Shown one piece after another: positions 10,560 through 20,768 of a DNA stretch of 64,000 bases. The translations under genes and the position numbers were made by a program. The DNA is from Porphyra umbilicalis (Eukaryota > Rhodophyta > Bangiophyceae > Bangiales > Bangiaceae), in NCBI GenBank assembly GCA_002049455.2, contig KV918900.1, positions 1-64,000 on the forward strand. Reading direction: 5' to 3'. The notes under the pieces were generated by a model. It saw nothing but the letters and a program-made list of their open reading frames with translations. It was not told the origin of the DNA and made no database searches. Numbering within the stretch: the first letter of the stretch is position 1; each line of letters opens with the position of its first letter.

Positions 10560-11047
10560 CCCTCAGCCGCCGAAATACTAGCATGGCTCCACGGCTCGTC
10601 ATCCATGAACCACCGGGCACCAGGTTTCGATGGCAGCGACGGCATCTCTGTCTGCACTTGACGGCCGCACATTTGACCGGCCGTCATTCAAGAGACGCCA
10701 TTGGTGGGTATCCCTCATCAACACTAACAAATCATCTTTCGTTTTAGGCATACAGTACCACGACCCGTCAATACGTTGGCGGTCAACAGGACATGAACAT
10801 CTCGCGTGAGACGGCATCGAAATCACATACGTAGACCAGCACTGAGGGGTGACGCCCGATTGGTCGACCTTGTCCGTTGAACTATTCAATGCGGCATCAT
10901 AAGCAACTTCTGCCCACAGTTTACGGCTCCGCGGCTCGTCGCATGGGCACCAAGAGGCCCTGAAGATGTGTGGCTCTAGGAGCCCGCGCCCTGCTCAGCT
11001 TCAGCTTGACGGCCGCTTGTTTGACCGGGAGTCGTGCCCGACACCGG
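10560..11047. other. Spacer with degenerate relatives of the 174-bp tandem repeat
   Basis: Two stretches, near 10655-10710 and 11005-11060, share a core of the form CTTGACGGCCGC..TTTGACCG..ATTGGTGG that leads into the tandem array. They look like decayed flanking copies. I see no gene here. Confidence 0.35.
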
Positions 11048-11795
11048 ATTGGTGGATGACATCATGCCCCGCCCGGATCACGGTCGCGTGGCAGCTGCAC
11101 CGCCCTGGGCGCGCTGTTGATCCAGCACCGTCGGCCCGCATTGCGCGGCACCGCTGGCCCATATTTTTTATGGCCGGGTCCCCTGGGCCATAAAATTTCT
11201 GCGCCTCATCCATGATATCTGATTGGCGGATGACATCATGCCCCGCCTGGATCACGGTCGCGTGGCAGCTGCACCGCCCTGGGCGCGCTGTTGATCCAGC
11301 ACCGTCGGCCCGCATTGCGCGGCACCGCTGGCCCATATTTTTTTTGGCCGGGTCCCCTGGGCCATAAAATTTCTGCGCCTCATCCATGATATCTGATTGG
11401 CGGATGACATCATGCCCCGCCTGGATCACGGTCGCGTGGCAGCTGCACCGCCCTGGGCGCGCTGTTGATCCAGCACCGTCGGCCCGCATTGCGCGGCACC
11501 GCTGGCCCATATTTTTTTTGGCCGGGTCCTCTGGGCCATAAAATTTCTGCGCCTCATCCATGATATCTGATTGGCGGATGACATCATGCCCCGCCCGCCT
11601 GGATCACGGTCGCGTGGCAGCTGCACCGCCCTGGGCGCGCTGTTGATCCAGCACCTTCGGCCCGCATTGCGCGGCACCGCTGGCCCATATTTTTTTTGGC
11701 CGGGTCCTCTGGGCCATAAAATGTCTGCGCTTCGTCCCTGATATGTGATTGGCAGATGACTTCATGCCCCGCCCGGATCACGGTCGCGTGGCAGC
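11048..11795. repeat. 174-bp tandem repeat, about 4.3 copies
   Basis: Units begin ATTGG(C/T)GGATGACATCATG at 11048, 11222, 11396 and 11570, and a diverged partial copy begins at 11748. The first three spacings are exactly 174 bp; the fourth is 178 bp because CGCC is duplicated in GCCCGCCTGG. Copies are near-identical. 174 is 58 codons, so the minus strand stays open across copies with a repeated peptide (MDEAQKFYGPGDPAKKNMGQ and onward). The 4-bp insertion breaks that frame and no wider gene is visible, so a satellite or minisatellite is the simpler reading. Confidence 0.85.
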
Positions 11796-11829
11796 GCCCT
11801 CGGCTCGCCGATCATCCATCACCGTCGTC

Positions 11830-13202
11830 CCGGGCTGCGCGGCTTCGCTGGTCCACCATTTTTGGCACCAGGTCTTTGGAGCTGCAACTTTGGCTCTGCT
11901 TTCTTTTCGACGCGCCGAGAAAGCGAGTTCGTTGTATGAATTCATGACAGCTGGATTGTGCCAGGACCAGCGTGCCACGGCCGTCCAGGATGCCGCCACT
12001 TTCGGCAATGGACAGCTTCTGGTTTCGGAAGTGCTTCGCACATGGCTGAACGAGCGATTCTGGTGGGTGAGTGCGGCAAAAAGACTTCTACAGACAATGT
12101 CACAATATTCAGGCGCGCCCCAAGGGCGGACGTGGTCCAGGTGAGAGCCCAGATGCCGAGTTGCGGGTTGGAATCGGACATTGATGGCTCAGCAATTCTG
12201 TTTTTTCAATACACACCTAGAGAATTCTGATCATTAAGGTAAGAGGCCAATTCATTCCGTCATCTGGCTCTCGTGGAGCAGAATCCTTTATAATTTGGAT
12301 CAGAAAGTTCTGAGGCTCAGTTCCGCTCGTGCCATTGGATGACACCGTGCGTGACCTCATCTGAAATCGAGTCGGAAGCCTGTACTCACACTGTTTCCCA
12401 ATCTTACATATATTGATCAATGTTGGGGATGTTTTCAATCCGTATTTATTTGTGCCCTGTGCATTGCGCCTCGTTCCTTGTGGCCTGGTCGCCTAACTCT
12501 TCGTTGTTTCGCTTGGCATCTACGTGGCCCTAATTTCTGACCGGGTTTCCCGCTGGGAGGGCTCTGCGTGGCGCTCGCGTGGGGTGGGCCTTGTCCTAGG
12601 GGGCCGCACTGGGCAGAGGTCCTTGGAAGTCACTCCGGGGTGCACTAGACAGGAGTCCGTTGCTTGCCCTCCGCCGTGGGAGCGCTTTTCGGCACTGTGT
12701 AGGCAGTGGCGGACGAGCCTCGCCGTGGCCGTCCCCGTCGTCACCCCGACTGTGGCCCTCTCCGCCGGCGCCGTCTAGGTGCGCGTCGCTGCGGCAGCGA
12801 CCGCCATCCCCACTCAGACGGCGACAGCGGTCAGCTGTCGCGGCAGGATCTGCGAGTGCGCGTGTGGGATGAGCCCCATTCAGCAGGCGGCACCTGGCAG
12901 GATTTCAAGACGAGCTCTTTGGGGATGGCGCGATTTTTGGCACTGTGGAGGCCGTGTGGGCTGAGGTGGGCGGTAGTCGTGGGCGTCGTCACCGCGATTG
13001 TGACCCCCGCAGCGGGCGCCTCCTCACGTACGTCGCTGCGGCCGTGGCCCTCTTTGTCTCTGCGACGGCTACCATTGATGGGGCACGGCTCCCTGTTGTT
13101 GGCCGTGGTGGCGCCTCTTGCAGCGGTGGCGCGCCGTCACGCGCTCGGGGCTGTTGTTGCCACCCGCTACGGCGTTCTTGATACTCCTGTATCCTCAGAT
13201 CC
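11830..13202. other. Non-coding spacer upstream of the KDZ-like element, with a diverged direct repeat
   Basis: No convincing gene is visible. Two diverged direct copies of a module are present at about 12680-12800 and 12920-13060. Each contains (T/C)GGCACTGTG(T/G)AGGC, GTCGTCACC.CGA.TGTG.CC and CGTCGCTGCGGC. Because they lie immediately 5' of the KDZ-like ORF1 they may be subterminal repeats of that element. I could not find terminal inverted repeats or a target duplication. Confidence 0.35.
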
Positions 13203-16200
13203 ATGTCGGGCAGCAGAAGGTCCCCCCCTAGAGCCCCTTCTCGCCCTTTGCGGTGCGGATTCCTCTCTGACCTCGCACCCCTCGTTGACCGCGCGCGGGA
13301 CTCGATACACCTTCGGGGAGAAGGTGATGACGGCGGTGCTGAGCCGTGGTTTGCGCCTGGGGATCTGGGCATGCTGGAGGAGGCCTCTGATGACGAAATC
13401 TTGGCGAGCGGGGGGCATGGGGGTGGACGTGGCGGGCCTGACGGCGATGGCGCCGGCGGCACTGCCGCAGGCAATGACGTAGCCAATGACCGTGACAATT
13501 CGGCAAGCGGGGGGCGTGAGGGGCGGGCCGGTGCCGCCGGGGGTGGCCGTGGTGGGGCTGACGCAGATGGTGCCCATGCCGACGGCGTCGATGGAGCCCA
13601 TGCCGACGGTGTCGCCCACGCTGACGGCGTCGATGGCGCCCATGCCGAAGGCGTCAGTGGCGGTGGTGCTATTGATGTTGGTGCCATTGCTGTTGGTGGC
13701 AGTGGTGCTGGTGCCAACGGCGGCGGCAGCAGCAATCGCGCCGTCAACAGTGGCCGTGCAGGCAACGGTGGCGTACGTGTTGACGGTGCTAGTGACGGAA
13801 CTACCCGAGGAGAGCACAGGGCACGTCTCGAGCGCGTTGCGCCCGAGATTTTCACCCGGGAGCAGCTCAAGACCTTTTTCGTCGAGGAGCTTCGAGTTAT
13901 CCTTGGGCTAGCCGCTCGCCAAGCCCGCGGAGCAGGCGCCGTGCAAGTGCAAGGCCGCTTCATCAATGGCGCTCAAGTGATGGTGTTAACGGAGCTCATG
14001 GACCCTTTGGCTGTGTGGACGGCTTTTGTCGACGGCGCCGTTCGGGCCTTCTGCTCGTGCGGCGGGGTGATGGCGACAGGCCAGACGGCCGCGGCCGACG
14101 ACATAGAGCCCGTGGACTTGCAGGTTGCCCTGCAGGAGAGCTCATCCTGCCGCCATGCCGCCGCCCTCCTCGATGCGTACGACTGCCTCTGTGCTGACGT
14201 GCGCGCCGGTTCGCTCGACGAGTTGAAGCGGTCGTGCCCAATGTTGCTGGGCTCCACGGAGGGGGCTCCCGTGGAGGAGGACGACACAGTCGTGCTGTTT
14301 GCAATGCGCTCTGGCAAGCGGAACAACATCCCCATCTACGCGGTGTACCACATGGGCATCTGGTCGCCGGCGGTGGTGTGGCAGCACGGTAACCGGCACC
14401 GGCTTACGACGTGCTGCTTGCTTTCGTGCCAGACCCAGCCGTGGGCATGCATTCACGCCAAGGCCGTGAACCACGAGACGCGGGCGGACCGGACGTCGTC
14501 TTCTCAGGCGGTGGCGGACACCATGGACGCGATGCGGCTCGGGGCGGACGGGATCTTGGACGACGGGGAGCAAGAAGAGGCCACCAGTGATCCCGCGCCG
14601 CCAGTATCTGTCGCTGCTGCTGCTGCGGCAGCCGCGCTGGAGGCAAGTATGCGGCCGCGGCGCTCTCGCAACATGTTCCCCTGCGTCAGGGAGGTGCAGA
14701 TGTGCGACCGCTACGCCGCGTTTGTTGATGAGGAGCGGGAGGCGCCTGGCGAGGTGAACTTTACCGATTTTCTACATGTAGAGGACGAGTGCTTTGCGTG
14801 TGATGACCGATGGACGGAGAGCACGGTCTGCAAGCCAACCCTCGCGACGCTGTTCACCATTCGTGGCCGGCTGGCGATCGTGACAAGGTCGTGGACGTGC
14901 GCACGCGGCCACGACGTGGCCTACGACGGCTCCGTCGACGGGCTGTTCGCCTTCCGACCTGAGACGGTGTACACGCGGGTCTTCCTCGACAGCATCATCG
15001 AGTTGTGTGTCATCGCTCGAAGCACATTGGCGGCAGCGTCGGAGTTTTTGGCCAGCTTCCTTCGCAACACAGCGGCCTTTGCGGAAGGGGAGCCGGGCCA
15101 GGCACGCCAGCAGCTGTCGGACGCGTGTGGAGAGTTTTGCGACACCCTCGTGGTGCCCAAGGCGGCGTTTGTTTGCCATCGGTGTGGCGAGGACGAGGCC
15201 GTAGGTGGCTCCTTCCACTGCGTTGTTTGTGACGGGCAGATCTTGTCTGTGTTACAAGAGCACGTGGTCGCCATGCTGCGGCCGGGTATGAATGCCCCCC
15301 GAGTCGACTTCGCAATGAACTTCGCCTGCGCTGTGCGCCACGCTGCTCCCCGCCGAGTTATCCGCAATCGTGTGCGGGCCAAGCCGACGGATACCTCGGC
15401 GTTGACCAAGGCCGAGGCGGAGGTGTGGCCTGCTTTTGCAGCCGTCGCCAACTGGCTGCCGCCCACTCCCCCGTCACTACCACGCCTAGGTCCTGCACGC
15501 ACGGCCAAGGAGAGGGAGGTAGCGGCCTTGTGGGCCGCAAGCGTCCTAGTCAACACGTTTTGCAAGGTGGACGTGGCTGAACCAGCAGGCGCGGGCGCGT
15601 TGGAGGTGCAGGTTGCCGGCGGTCAGCCTGGCGAGCTGCTGGATGAGGAGGACGGTGACTTGGTGGATCTCGTCGTGGGGAGCTCCTCAGACCGTGAGGC
15701 GAGTGGAGATGAGCTGGTGGATGAGGAGGGGCGCGTCGCCGGCGCTGCGCCGGGCGGCACAGGCGGAAGTGGCGACGATTCCGAAAGCATCCTCGCTCAA
15801 GTCGACGGGTGGCTGCATCCCGAACCGCAAGCGCCTGCTCCCTCTCTTGGCACGCAGCCGAACGCGCCGCAGTCGTCCCAGGAGGAGCTGTCTGCGGCCT
15901 TGCAGCGGGTGGTTCTACGGCTAAGAAGACCTGCCGGTGAGGCTGGGACCGGCGACCAAGGCGCGACCTCTAACCAACGGCCGCAAGTGGCCCAAAATGA
16001 AGAGCAAGCTGCAGCAGCGGTGCCTGTCGTGCCCGCACCCCCCCCATCGTCCTCCGAGCCCGTGCCTCCCATCCCAGCGGAGGACCGCAGCAGGGACGAG
16101 CTGGCCGCCGACCCAGTTCCTCGCACAGCGTATCCGTGGCTCACCCGGCTGACGTCAACGGCGGCCGGCGTGGGGCTAGCGAGGCAGTGCGAGGGCTTGG

Positions 16201-16907
16201 TGGTTCTTGACCGCAACGACCCCACCTCGCCGCTGACGGAGGCCGCGCTGGAGAGGACACAAGTCATCGCTGACGCGACGGACGAGCAGGACCTCATCGT
16301 GACAGTAGACAGCGTACCGCTGGACGTTGGCAACTTGAAGAGGACGCTGCCCAACCAGTGGTTTGTTGATGAAGTCATCAACGGCTACATCAACCTGTTA
16401 CGGCGGCGGCAGGCAGAGACGGCGCGGATGGACCTGGACGCGCCACGGTTATGGTTCTTCAACACGTTCTTCTACGCGAGGATGCACGTCCGCGGCCGGT
16501 ACGACTACCAGCTCGTGGCCCGGTGGTGCGGCCAGCTCAACCTCTTGTCCTTCGACAAGATTTTTGTGCCGATCAATGTCTCTAACACGCACTGGGTGCT
16601 CGCGGTCATGTACCCGCGGACCGGCGTGATCAACATGTACGACTCGCTCAACAGCAGCAACGAAACGCTTGTGCCTTCGTTGAAGAAGTGGGCAGCCGAC
16701 CACGCTCGCGAAGTCGGAAACTACCCCGTGGAGTGGCGCTACGAGCAGATGCTCAGCCGGCAGCAGGAGAACTCGGACGATTGCGGCGTGTTTATGGTCA
16801 CGGCGATGGACTACCTTGCGCGGGGGTTGCCCCTCGCAACCAGGACGGCGAGCATGCACTACTACCGCCGGCGTATATGCGCGTCGCTGCTGGCAATGCA
16901 GCTTTGA
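13203..16907 (+). CDS. KDZ element ORF1: SWIM zinc finger, Cys cluster, Ulp1-like protease
   Basis: 1234 residues from the ATG at 13203. The N-terminal third is Gly/Asp/Ala-rich with HADGV repeats. A SWIM zinc finger follows: Cys284-x-Cys286, then Cys316-x-His318 (AFCSCGG ... SSCRHAAAL). A KDZ-type Cys cluster is at 658-676 (VCHRCGEDE ... FHCVVC) and runs directly into Asp677-Gly-Gln, the position where KDZ transposases carry their first catalytic acid. After an acidic linker, the C-terminus is a C48/Ulp1-like peptidase with all expected residues: His1130 (NTHWVLAVMYP), Asp1147 (NMYDSLN), Gln1188 and Cys1194 (QQENSDDCGVFM). Ulp1-like domains cleave SUMO-type isopeptide bonds; in transposons their role is unproven. 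The domain calls are strong, and the KDZ assignment rests on the combination plus the neighbouring ORF2. Confidence 0.75.
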   Translation: MSGSRRSPPRAPSRPLRCGFLSDLAPLVDRARDSIHLRGEGDDGGAEPWFAPGDLGMLEEASDDEILASGGHGGGRGGPDGDGAGGTAAGNDVANDRDNSASGGREGRAGAAGGGRGGADADGAHADGVDGAHADGVAHADGVDGAHAEGVSGGGAIDVGAIAVGGSGAGANGGGSSNRAVNSGRAGNGGVRVDGASDGTTRGEHRARLERVAPEIFTREQLKTFFVEELRVILGLAARQARGAGAVQVQGRFINGAQVMVLTELMDPLAVWTAFVDGAVRAFCSCGGVMATGQTAAADDIEPVDLQVALQESSSCRHAAALLDAYDCLCADVRAGSLDELKRSCPMLLGSTEGAPVEEDDTVVLFAMRSGKRNNIPIYAVYHMGIWSPAVVWQHGNRHRLTTCCLLSCQTQPWACIHAKAVNHETRADRTSSSQAVADTMDAMRLGADGILDDGEQEEATSDPAPPVSVAAAAAAAALEASMRPRRSRNMFPCVREVQMCDRYAAFVDEEREAPGEVNFTDFLHVEDECFACDDRWTESTVCKPTLATLFTIRGRLAIVTRSWTCARGHDVAYDGSVDGLFAFRPETVYTRVFLDSIIELCVIARSTLAAASEFLASFLRNTAAFAEGEPGQARQQLSDACGEFCDTLVVPKAAFVCHRCGEDEAVGGSFHCVVCDGQILSVLQEHVVAMLRPGMNAPRVDFAMNFACAVRHAAPRRVIRNRVRAKPTDTSALTKAEAEVWPAFAAVANWLPPTPPSLPRLGPARTAKEREVAALWAASVLVNTFCKVDVAEPAGAGALEVQVAGGQPGELLDEEDGDLVDLVVGSSSDREASGDELVDEEGRVAGAAPGGTGGSGDDSESILAQVDGWLHPEPQAPAPSLGTQPNAPQSSQEELSAALQRVVLRLRRPAGEAGTGDQGATSNQRPQVAQNEEQAAAAVPVVPAPPPSSSEPVPPIPAEDRSRDELAADPVPRTAYPWLTRLTSTAAGVGLARQCEGLVVLDRNDPTSPLTEAALERTQVIADATDEQDLIVTVDSVPLDVGNLKRTLPNQWFVDEVINGYINLLRRRQAETARMDLDAPRLWFFNTFFYARMHVRGRYDYQLVARWCGQLNLLSFDKIFVPINVSNTHWVLAVMYPRTGVINMYDSLNSSNETLVPSLKKWAADHAREVGNYPVEWRYEQMLSRQQENSDDCGVFMVTAMDYLARGLPLATRTASMHYYRRRICASLLAMQL

Positions 16908-17261
16908 CGTGGCTCACTTGTTTGTGTTGTCCCGTGAGCATTTGTTTAGGTCTTGCGGCTCGCTCTGGACTTTCCTTTTTTGGCATTTCGCACGAAGTGT
17001 GGTGCGACTGTGCCTGTTATTGTTCCAGTGAGCGCATAAACGGGACCCCCTCCATGTGCAGTGCAGGCCATATGCCTTTGTGCTTCAATCAGTTGATGGC
17101 CACCATGCTTCCGTGTTCGTGTGTTTGCTCCCCGGGTGCTTCCTCGTACTGCGCCGTGCGTACATGCAACGCATGCAGGTTCGTAGCGTGTCTGGGCGCA
17201 CAAAGTCGAGCATGCCATGTACCCGCTGTGTCTGGCCAGCGGCAGAACCCCACGCTCCCTT

Positions 17262-17432
17262 GGATGCGTCGTCATAACAGCGCCAGAGGCAGAGCCTCGC
17301 GCCGCCGTGGACGCGTCCCCCGAACGGCGTCAGCGGCTGAGCCCGAACCTGGCTTGCACGCGTCGCCAGGAAAGCACCAGTGGCAGGGCCCCAGGCTGCA
17401 TTGGACGCGCCGCCAGGAAAGCGCAGCCGGCG
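17262..17432. repeat. About 47-bp minisatellite, four diverged units
   Basis: Units starting (T)GGA(T/C)GCGTC or CACGCGTCGCC recur near 17262, 17309, 17357 and 17402. Later units share GCCAGGAAAGC. The array sits in the spacer between the two KDZ-like ORFs. The rest of 16908-17623 shows no coding signal. Confidence 0.5.
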
Positions 17433-17623
17433 TGTACGCAGCTGGTCGAAATACGACAGTCACGGTCAAGAAAGCGATTTCATGCGAATTGTGAACGACC
17501 CTTATTTAGTGAAGGAGCTGAGAAGGGCATCTCGTTAACATTTAATCGATTTCCATTCCAATATCAAGATCGAATTTATTTTTCTGGTTAGAACGAATGT
17601 CACTGTGGCACAAATTCGCAATT

Positions 17624-17759
17624 TACAGCCGTTCTCCCAAAAATCCCGCACTCCAACAGTTGCAAAAGAGTTCCAAATCGGCCTCTACGACCCCGCAGAG
17701 GCCGATTTGGAACTCTTTTGCAACACTTGGAGTGCGGGATTTTTGGGAGAACGGCTGTA
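17624..17759. mobile_element. Palindromic MITE, TA-ended, copy 1 (near-perfect)
   Basis: A 136-bp near-perfect hairpin. Its left arm begins TACAGCCGTTCTCCCAAAAA, and the right arm is its reverse complement ending CGGCTGTA. The arms (about 63 bp) meet at a short spacer around CTACGACCCCGCAG. The terminal TA on both sides suggests insertion at TA, as for Tc1/mariner-type elements. It has no coding capacity and would be mobilised in trans. Diverged copies occur at 20.63, 24.12, 29.53 and 30.22 kb. Confidence 0.88.
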
Positions 17760-18264
17760 GGACCCTGTTAACGGGTATGGGTGCGCTTTCAAAGTCTTTC
17801 CTCTTTGGCGCTGGCAGTGTGGCGCGCGTCACGTGTGGCCCAGCCGTGCCATCGTCGCAAGGGTAGGTTGCTTGCCCGCTGCGGGGACCACGTCCGCGTC
17901 GGCTCACCGCTTGGTGCCTCTCTTTGCGCCTGCCAACACTCAACCGGTGCTCTGTGCCGGCTGCGGGTGGCGATATCTGCAGAACTTGTGAACAGGAAAG
18001 GTGCCTGTGCGTGGGGTTTCTTGTGTGAGCGTTGTCGTCGCGCCACATCGAGCACCGCACTGCCTCTGCCTCCTCATCGCCGACCGCACCGACGGCCACT
18101 CTGCGACTTGTCACAACCGACAGACGGCGGCCGTCGGCGCCAACAACTTCCCTTTCCACAACTTTCTACTTGTCGTCGTGCTCGCGCTGCCGCTGACGCT
18201 GGGCCACCAAGCCACGTGCCGCGCCTTCACCGACACAGCCGTGCTCCTACTTTTTAGCCGCAAC

Positions 18265-19650
18265 ATGTCCTCATCTAGCAGTGAGTCCGAGTTGGGCACG
18301 TCTGCGGCTGCTGTTTGCTCGCTACTAACGGGCTTTTTCCCGCCTACCAACAACCACAACGTCGAGATTGACCGCTGGCGCAAAGTGCGCGTCTTCCTGG
18401 CGGCCATGACGGCGGAGCCAGTGTTCAACCTGTTCAGCGGTTGCGATCTCATCGGCGTCGAGGTACTGGCGCGTGCGCTCATTGCGGGCGTGCCGAGCCG
18501 CGAGTGGCTGCCCTTGACCAAGTCTGTAAAGCGAGTCGTGTTCATATGGCAGTTCCTGCTGCTTGTGAGGACCAAGATGGACCAGTCCCGGCTGCTGAGC
18601 CGTGCTGTCGGGGAGCTGCTATTTTTTGGGCTGGGTACCGACGCTGAGGCGCTCAAGATCTGGTCCGAAAAGGCACCGGCCGACGCCAAGGCCTACCGTG
18701 ACCAGTGGAGAGTGACCAGTGCGGAGCAGTACAAGGTGTGGCTGAGGTCCATCGGCGTGGAAGATGCCGTGAGCCACCTGACGAGCGGCGTCAACTCCGT
18801 GGAGCGCGTGAAGGAGCAGGCCAACGAGGTGCGCACGGGCCAAGTGTGGCCGGGTCGCGAGGTGCTGAGGGCCTACCTGGAGGACAAGACGGCCGAGAAG
18901 GACCGGAAGCGGGCCGCAAGGAAGCGGGCAACACGCGGCAGCAAGAGGGCCAAGGTCAAGAAGCGCAAGGCGTGGGAGAGCGACGACTGTCGGCACGACT
19001 ACCCTGTGAGCGTTTTGCGCGCCCCAGGCGTCATGACGTTTATGTGCGGCTGTGGCTACATCCTTGGCTTTGAGCTCCTCCGCGAGACCGAGAGCCCGGC
19101 CCACGTGGTCGCCGCCCTTGCACAGCGCTTCCATAAGCTTCCGCGCGTCGTGTACTTCGATACGGCGTGCCAGGCGCAGCGTAACGCGGTGCGCCGCATC
19201 CCTTGGCTGCTGCATGAGGCGCTGACAGCGTGGTTCATTGACAGATTCCACCGATGCAATCACCATTGCTCCCCAGTCTTCAATGCCGACCAGTATCCCA
19301 TTCTGACGCGCGGGCATGACACTTCGGGCGCAGAGCGCCAGCACAGCATCAAAAAGAAGTCGAAGAGCAGCTTGAACTACATGTCGCAGCGGCGGTTTAT
19401 TGTGCGGTCGCGCTACATAGCAGCGCACAACAACATCCGTCTCTCCCAGAGGCGCCGCGCTGTGCTAGACGCGGCGGCGGGCAAGCGGGTCAACGGACGT
19501 GTCGTCTCCGAGGAGGTGCAGCACAAGCCCGTGGAGTCGTTCTTCCACGAGTCGATGGTCGCGCACTGTGAGGTTGTCAACTGTACCTGCAGGGAGGGCC
19601 AGCCAGACGGTGATGGGGCCGACCCGAGTGGTCTCCAACGCAAGGTTTGA
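18265..19650 (+). CDS. KDZ element ORF2: transposase catalytic half
   Basis: 461 residues from the ATG at 18265; the frame is open upstream, but this Met starts a Ser-rich N-terminus. The helical N-terminal half (FNLFSGCDLIGVEVLARAL) leads to a basic Arg/Lys block. The KDZ core follows: DDCRHDYPVSV (Cys242), the strand motif VVYFDTACQ with Asp299, a His/Cys-rich segment FIDRFHRCNHHCSPVFN, and SGAERQHS with Glu357. These match the 'YD-IACQ' and 'GE-x-ERxW' motifs of KDZ transposases, so Asp299 and Glu357 are likely the second and third catalytic acids. The expected first acid and its Cys cluster are not in this ORF but fit Asp677 of ORF1. The role would be cut-and-paste transposition in the nucleus. 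Confidence 0.72.
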   Translation: MSSSSSESELGTSAAAVCSLLTGFFPPTNNHNVEIDRWRKVRVFLAAMTAEPVFNLFSGCDLIGVEVLARALIAGVPSREWLPLTKSVKRVVFIWQFLLLVRTKMDQSRLLSRAVGELLFFGLGTDAEALKIWSEKAPADAKAYRDQWRVTSAEQYKVWLRSIGVEDAVSHLTSGVNSVERVKEQANEVRTGQVWPGREVLRAYLEDKTAEKDRKRAARKRATRGSKRAKVKKRKAWESDDCRHDYPVSVLRAPGVMTFMCGCGYILGFELLRETESPAHVVAALAQRFHKLPRVVYFDTACQAQRNAVRRIPWLLHEALTAWFIDRFHRCNHHCSPVFNADQYPILTRGHDTSGAERQHSIKKKSKSSLNYMSQRRFIVRSRYIAAHNNIRLSQRRRAVLDAAAGKRVNGRVVSEEVQHKPVESFFHESMVAHCEVVNCTCREGQPDGDGADPSGLQRKV

Positions 19651-20631
19651 TTGCGAGGCGTGCTCATGTGATCTCGTGTTTTTGTTGCTTGGCCGACATG
19701 CTGTTGTGTGACTTTCATGTGTTTAACGTCTCGGGCACCCGCTGTTAGCTGAGCCCAGGAGTAAAATCACGGCCACTGCACTAGCGCCGTCCCCGCAACC
19801 CCTGCGCAGCTTTCAAATCAGCGCGTGGTGGGTGTCGGCGTCGTCCACACCGTACCAGCTCGGTACACAAACCACGGCAGCGATAATTGGAGCTGGCACC
19901 CCTCCGAAACCGCCCACCACCCGTCCATACCGCCCCAAGAGCAGCCGTCGTCGTCCGACACCATACAATACGGCGGATTCGGCGGCGCCCCAAACCGTGG
20001 AGCACTCGGAGGTTTGTCACTTAGGCGCCGGGGCGGTCACGCAGTCTAGCAGTCGGGACAGGCGCGTCGCTCGCGGGCACGCTGGAAAGGGCCACCGTGG
20101 GAGCGCTGCACGCGAGCGAGGTACGCAGGGAGTGAGGTGTCATGGCGGTTACGGAGCAGTGGGGATGGCGCAGGGGGCGGAACGAGGTGCGACGGCCTGC
20201 CGGTCAGCTGTTTTCAGCACCCGTCGCGGCCATAGATGGGGATGCCGTGAGCACTGCCCCATCTCGAAAACGCATAGAGGTACGACCGAGGAGCCCCGTC
20301 CATAAGTTACCTTGGTGCAATAGTCCGCCGCACTGGTCGGCTCGCTCAGGGCACTTAGGGGGGCGCTGCGCCCCAACCAGCCATCTGCAATGCGCACGCC
20401 TGCACCAGCGGCACGGCGTACCCGCGTAGGGGGTAAGGCTCGGCGCAGCCCAGCAATGCGGTGCAGTTGGGCAACCAACGCCGCAGTGAAACAAAAATGT
20501 CAACGGAGCGGCGGTGCGCGGAGTTGGCGCGCGAACGAGAGTTTGGGATTAGTTGGGAGCAATGGACGCAGGACCAGATCACAGGGCCCCAGCATTTCGA
20601 ATTATAGTTGTGATGCTGACAGCTTGCCAAC
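19651..20631. other. Non-coding region 3' of the KDZ-like element
   Basis: I see only short, unconvincing reading frames and no known motif. The right end of the KDZ-like element should lie in the first few hundred bases, but I could not place a terminal repeat. Confidence 0.3.
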
Positions 20632-20768
20632 ACAGCCGCTCTCTCTAAAATCCCGCACTTCAAGTGCTGCGGAAGTGTTCGAAATCGGCCTCTGCGGGGT
20701 CGTACAGGCTGATTTGGAACGCACACTTTCACAGAAGTCGGAGAGCAGGAGGTTTGAGAAAACGGCTC
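20632..20768. mobile_element. Palindromic MITE family, diverged copy
   Basis: It starts ACACAGCCGCTCTCTCTAAA and ends AAAACGGCTCTA. The family body is present: AATCCCGCACTT, GAAATCGGCCTCTGCGG and GATTTGGAACGCAC. Arms have diverged and the right arm carries insertions, so it is older than the copy at 17.6 kb. Confidence 0.75.

Larger units (their letters stand above)
13203..19650 (+). mobile_element. KDZ (Kyakuja-Dileera-Zisupton)-like DNA transposon, two ORFs
   Basis: Two plus-strand ORFs together carry the hallmark set of Zisupton-type KDZ elements: a SWIM zinc finger, a Cys cluster, an Ulp1-like cysteine protease and a transposase catalytic core. Both lack introns and visible frame breaks. 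A palindromic MITE and a 47-bp minisatellite occupy the 1.36 kb between them, so the element is older than that MITE insertion. Element ends were not found; coordinates here cover only the coding part. Confidence 0.65.

Noticed and set aside
11001-11781. Apparent repeat protein on the minus strand across the 174-bp array
   Set aside because: The frame breaks at the 4-bp insertion, with no start context and no coding flanks; satellite DNA is simpler.
11048-11795. CRISPR array
   Set aside because: The repeats are direct and contiguous, without unique spacers, and the genome is eukaryotic.
13560-13680. HADGV/DGVDGAH repeat as a separate minisatellite feature
   Set aside because: It is short and in frame within KDZ-like ORF1, so it is described there as part of the low-complexity N-terminus.
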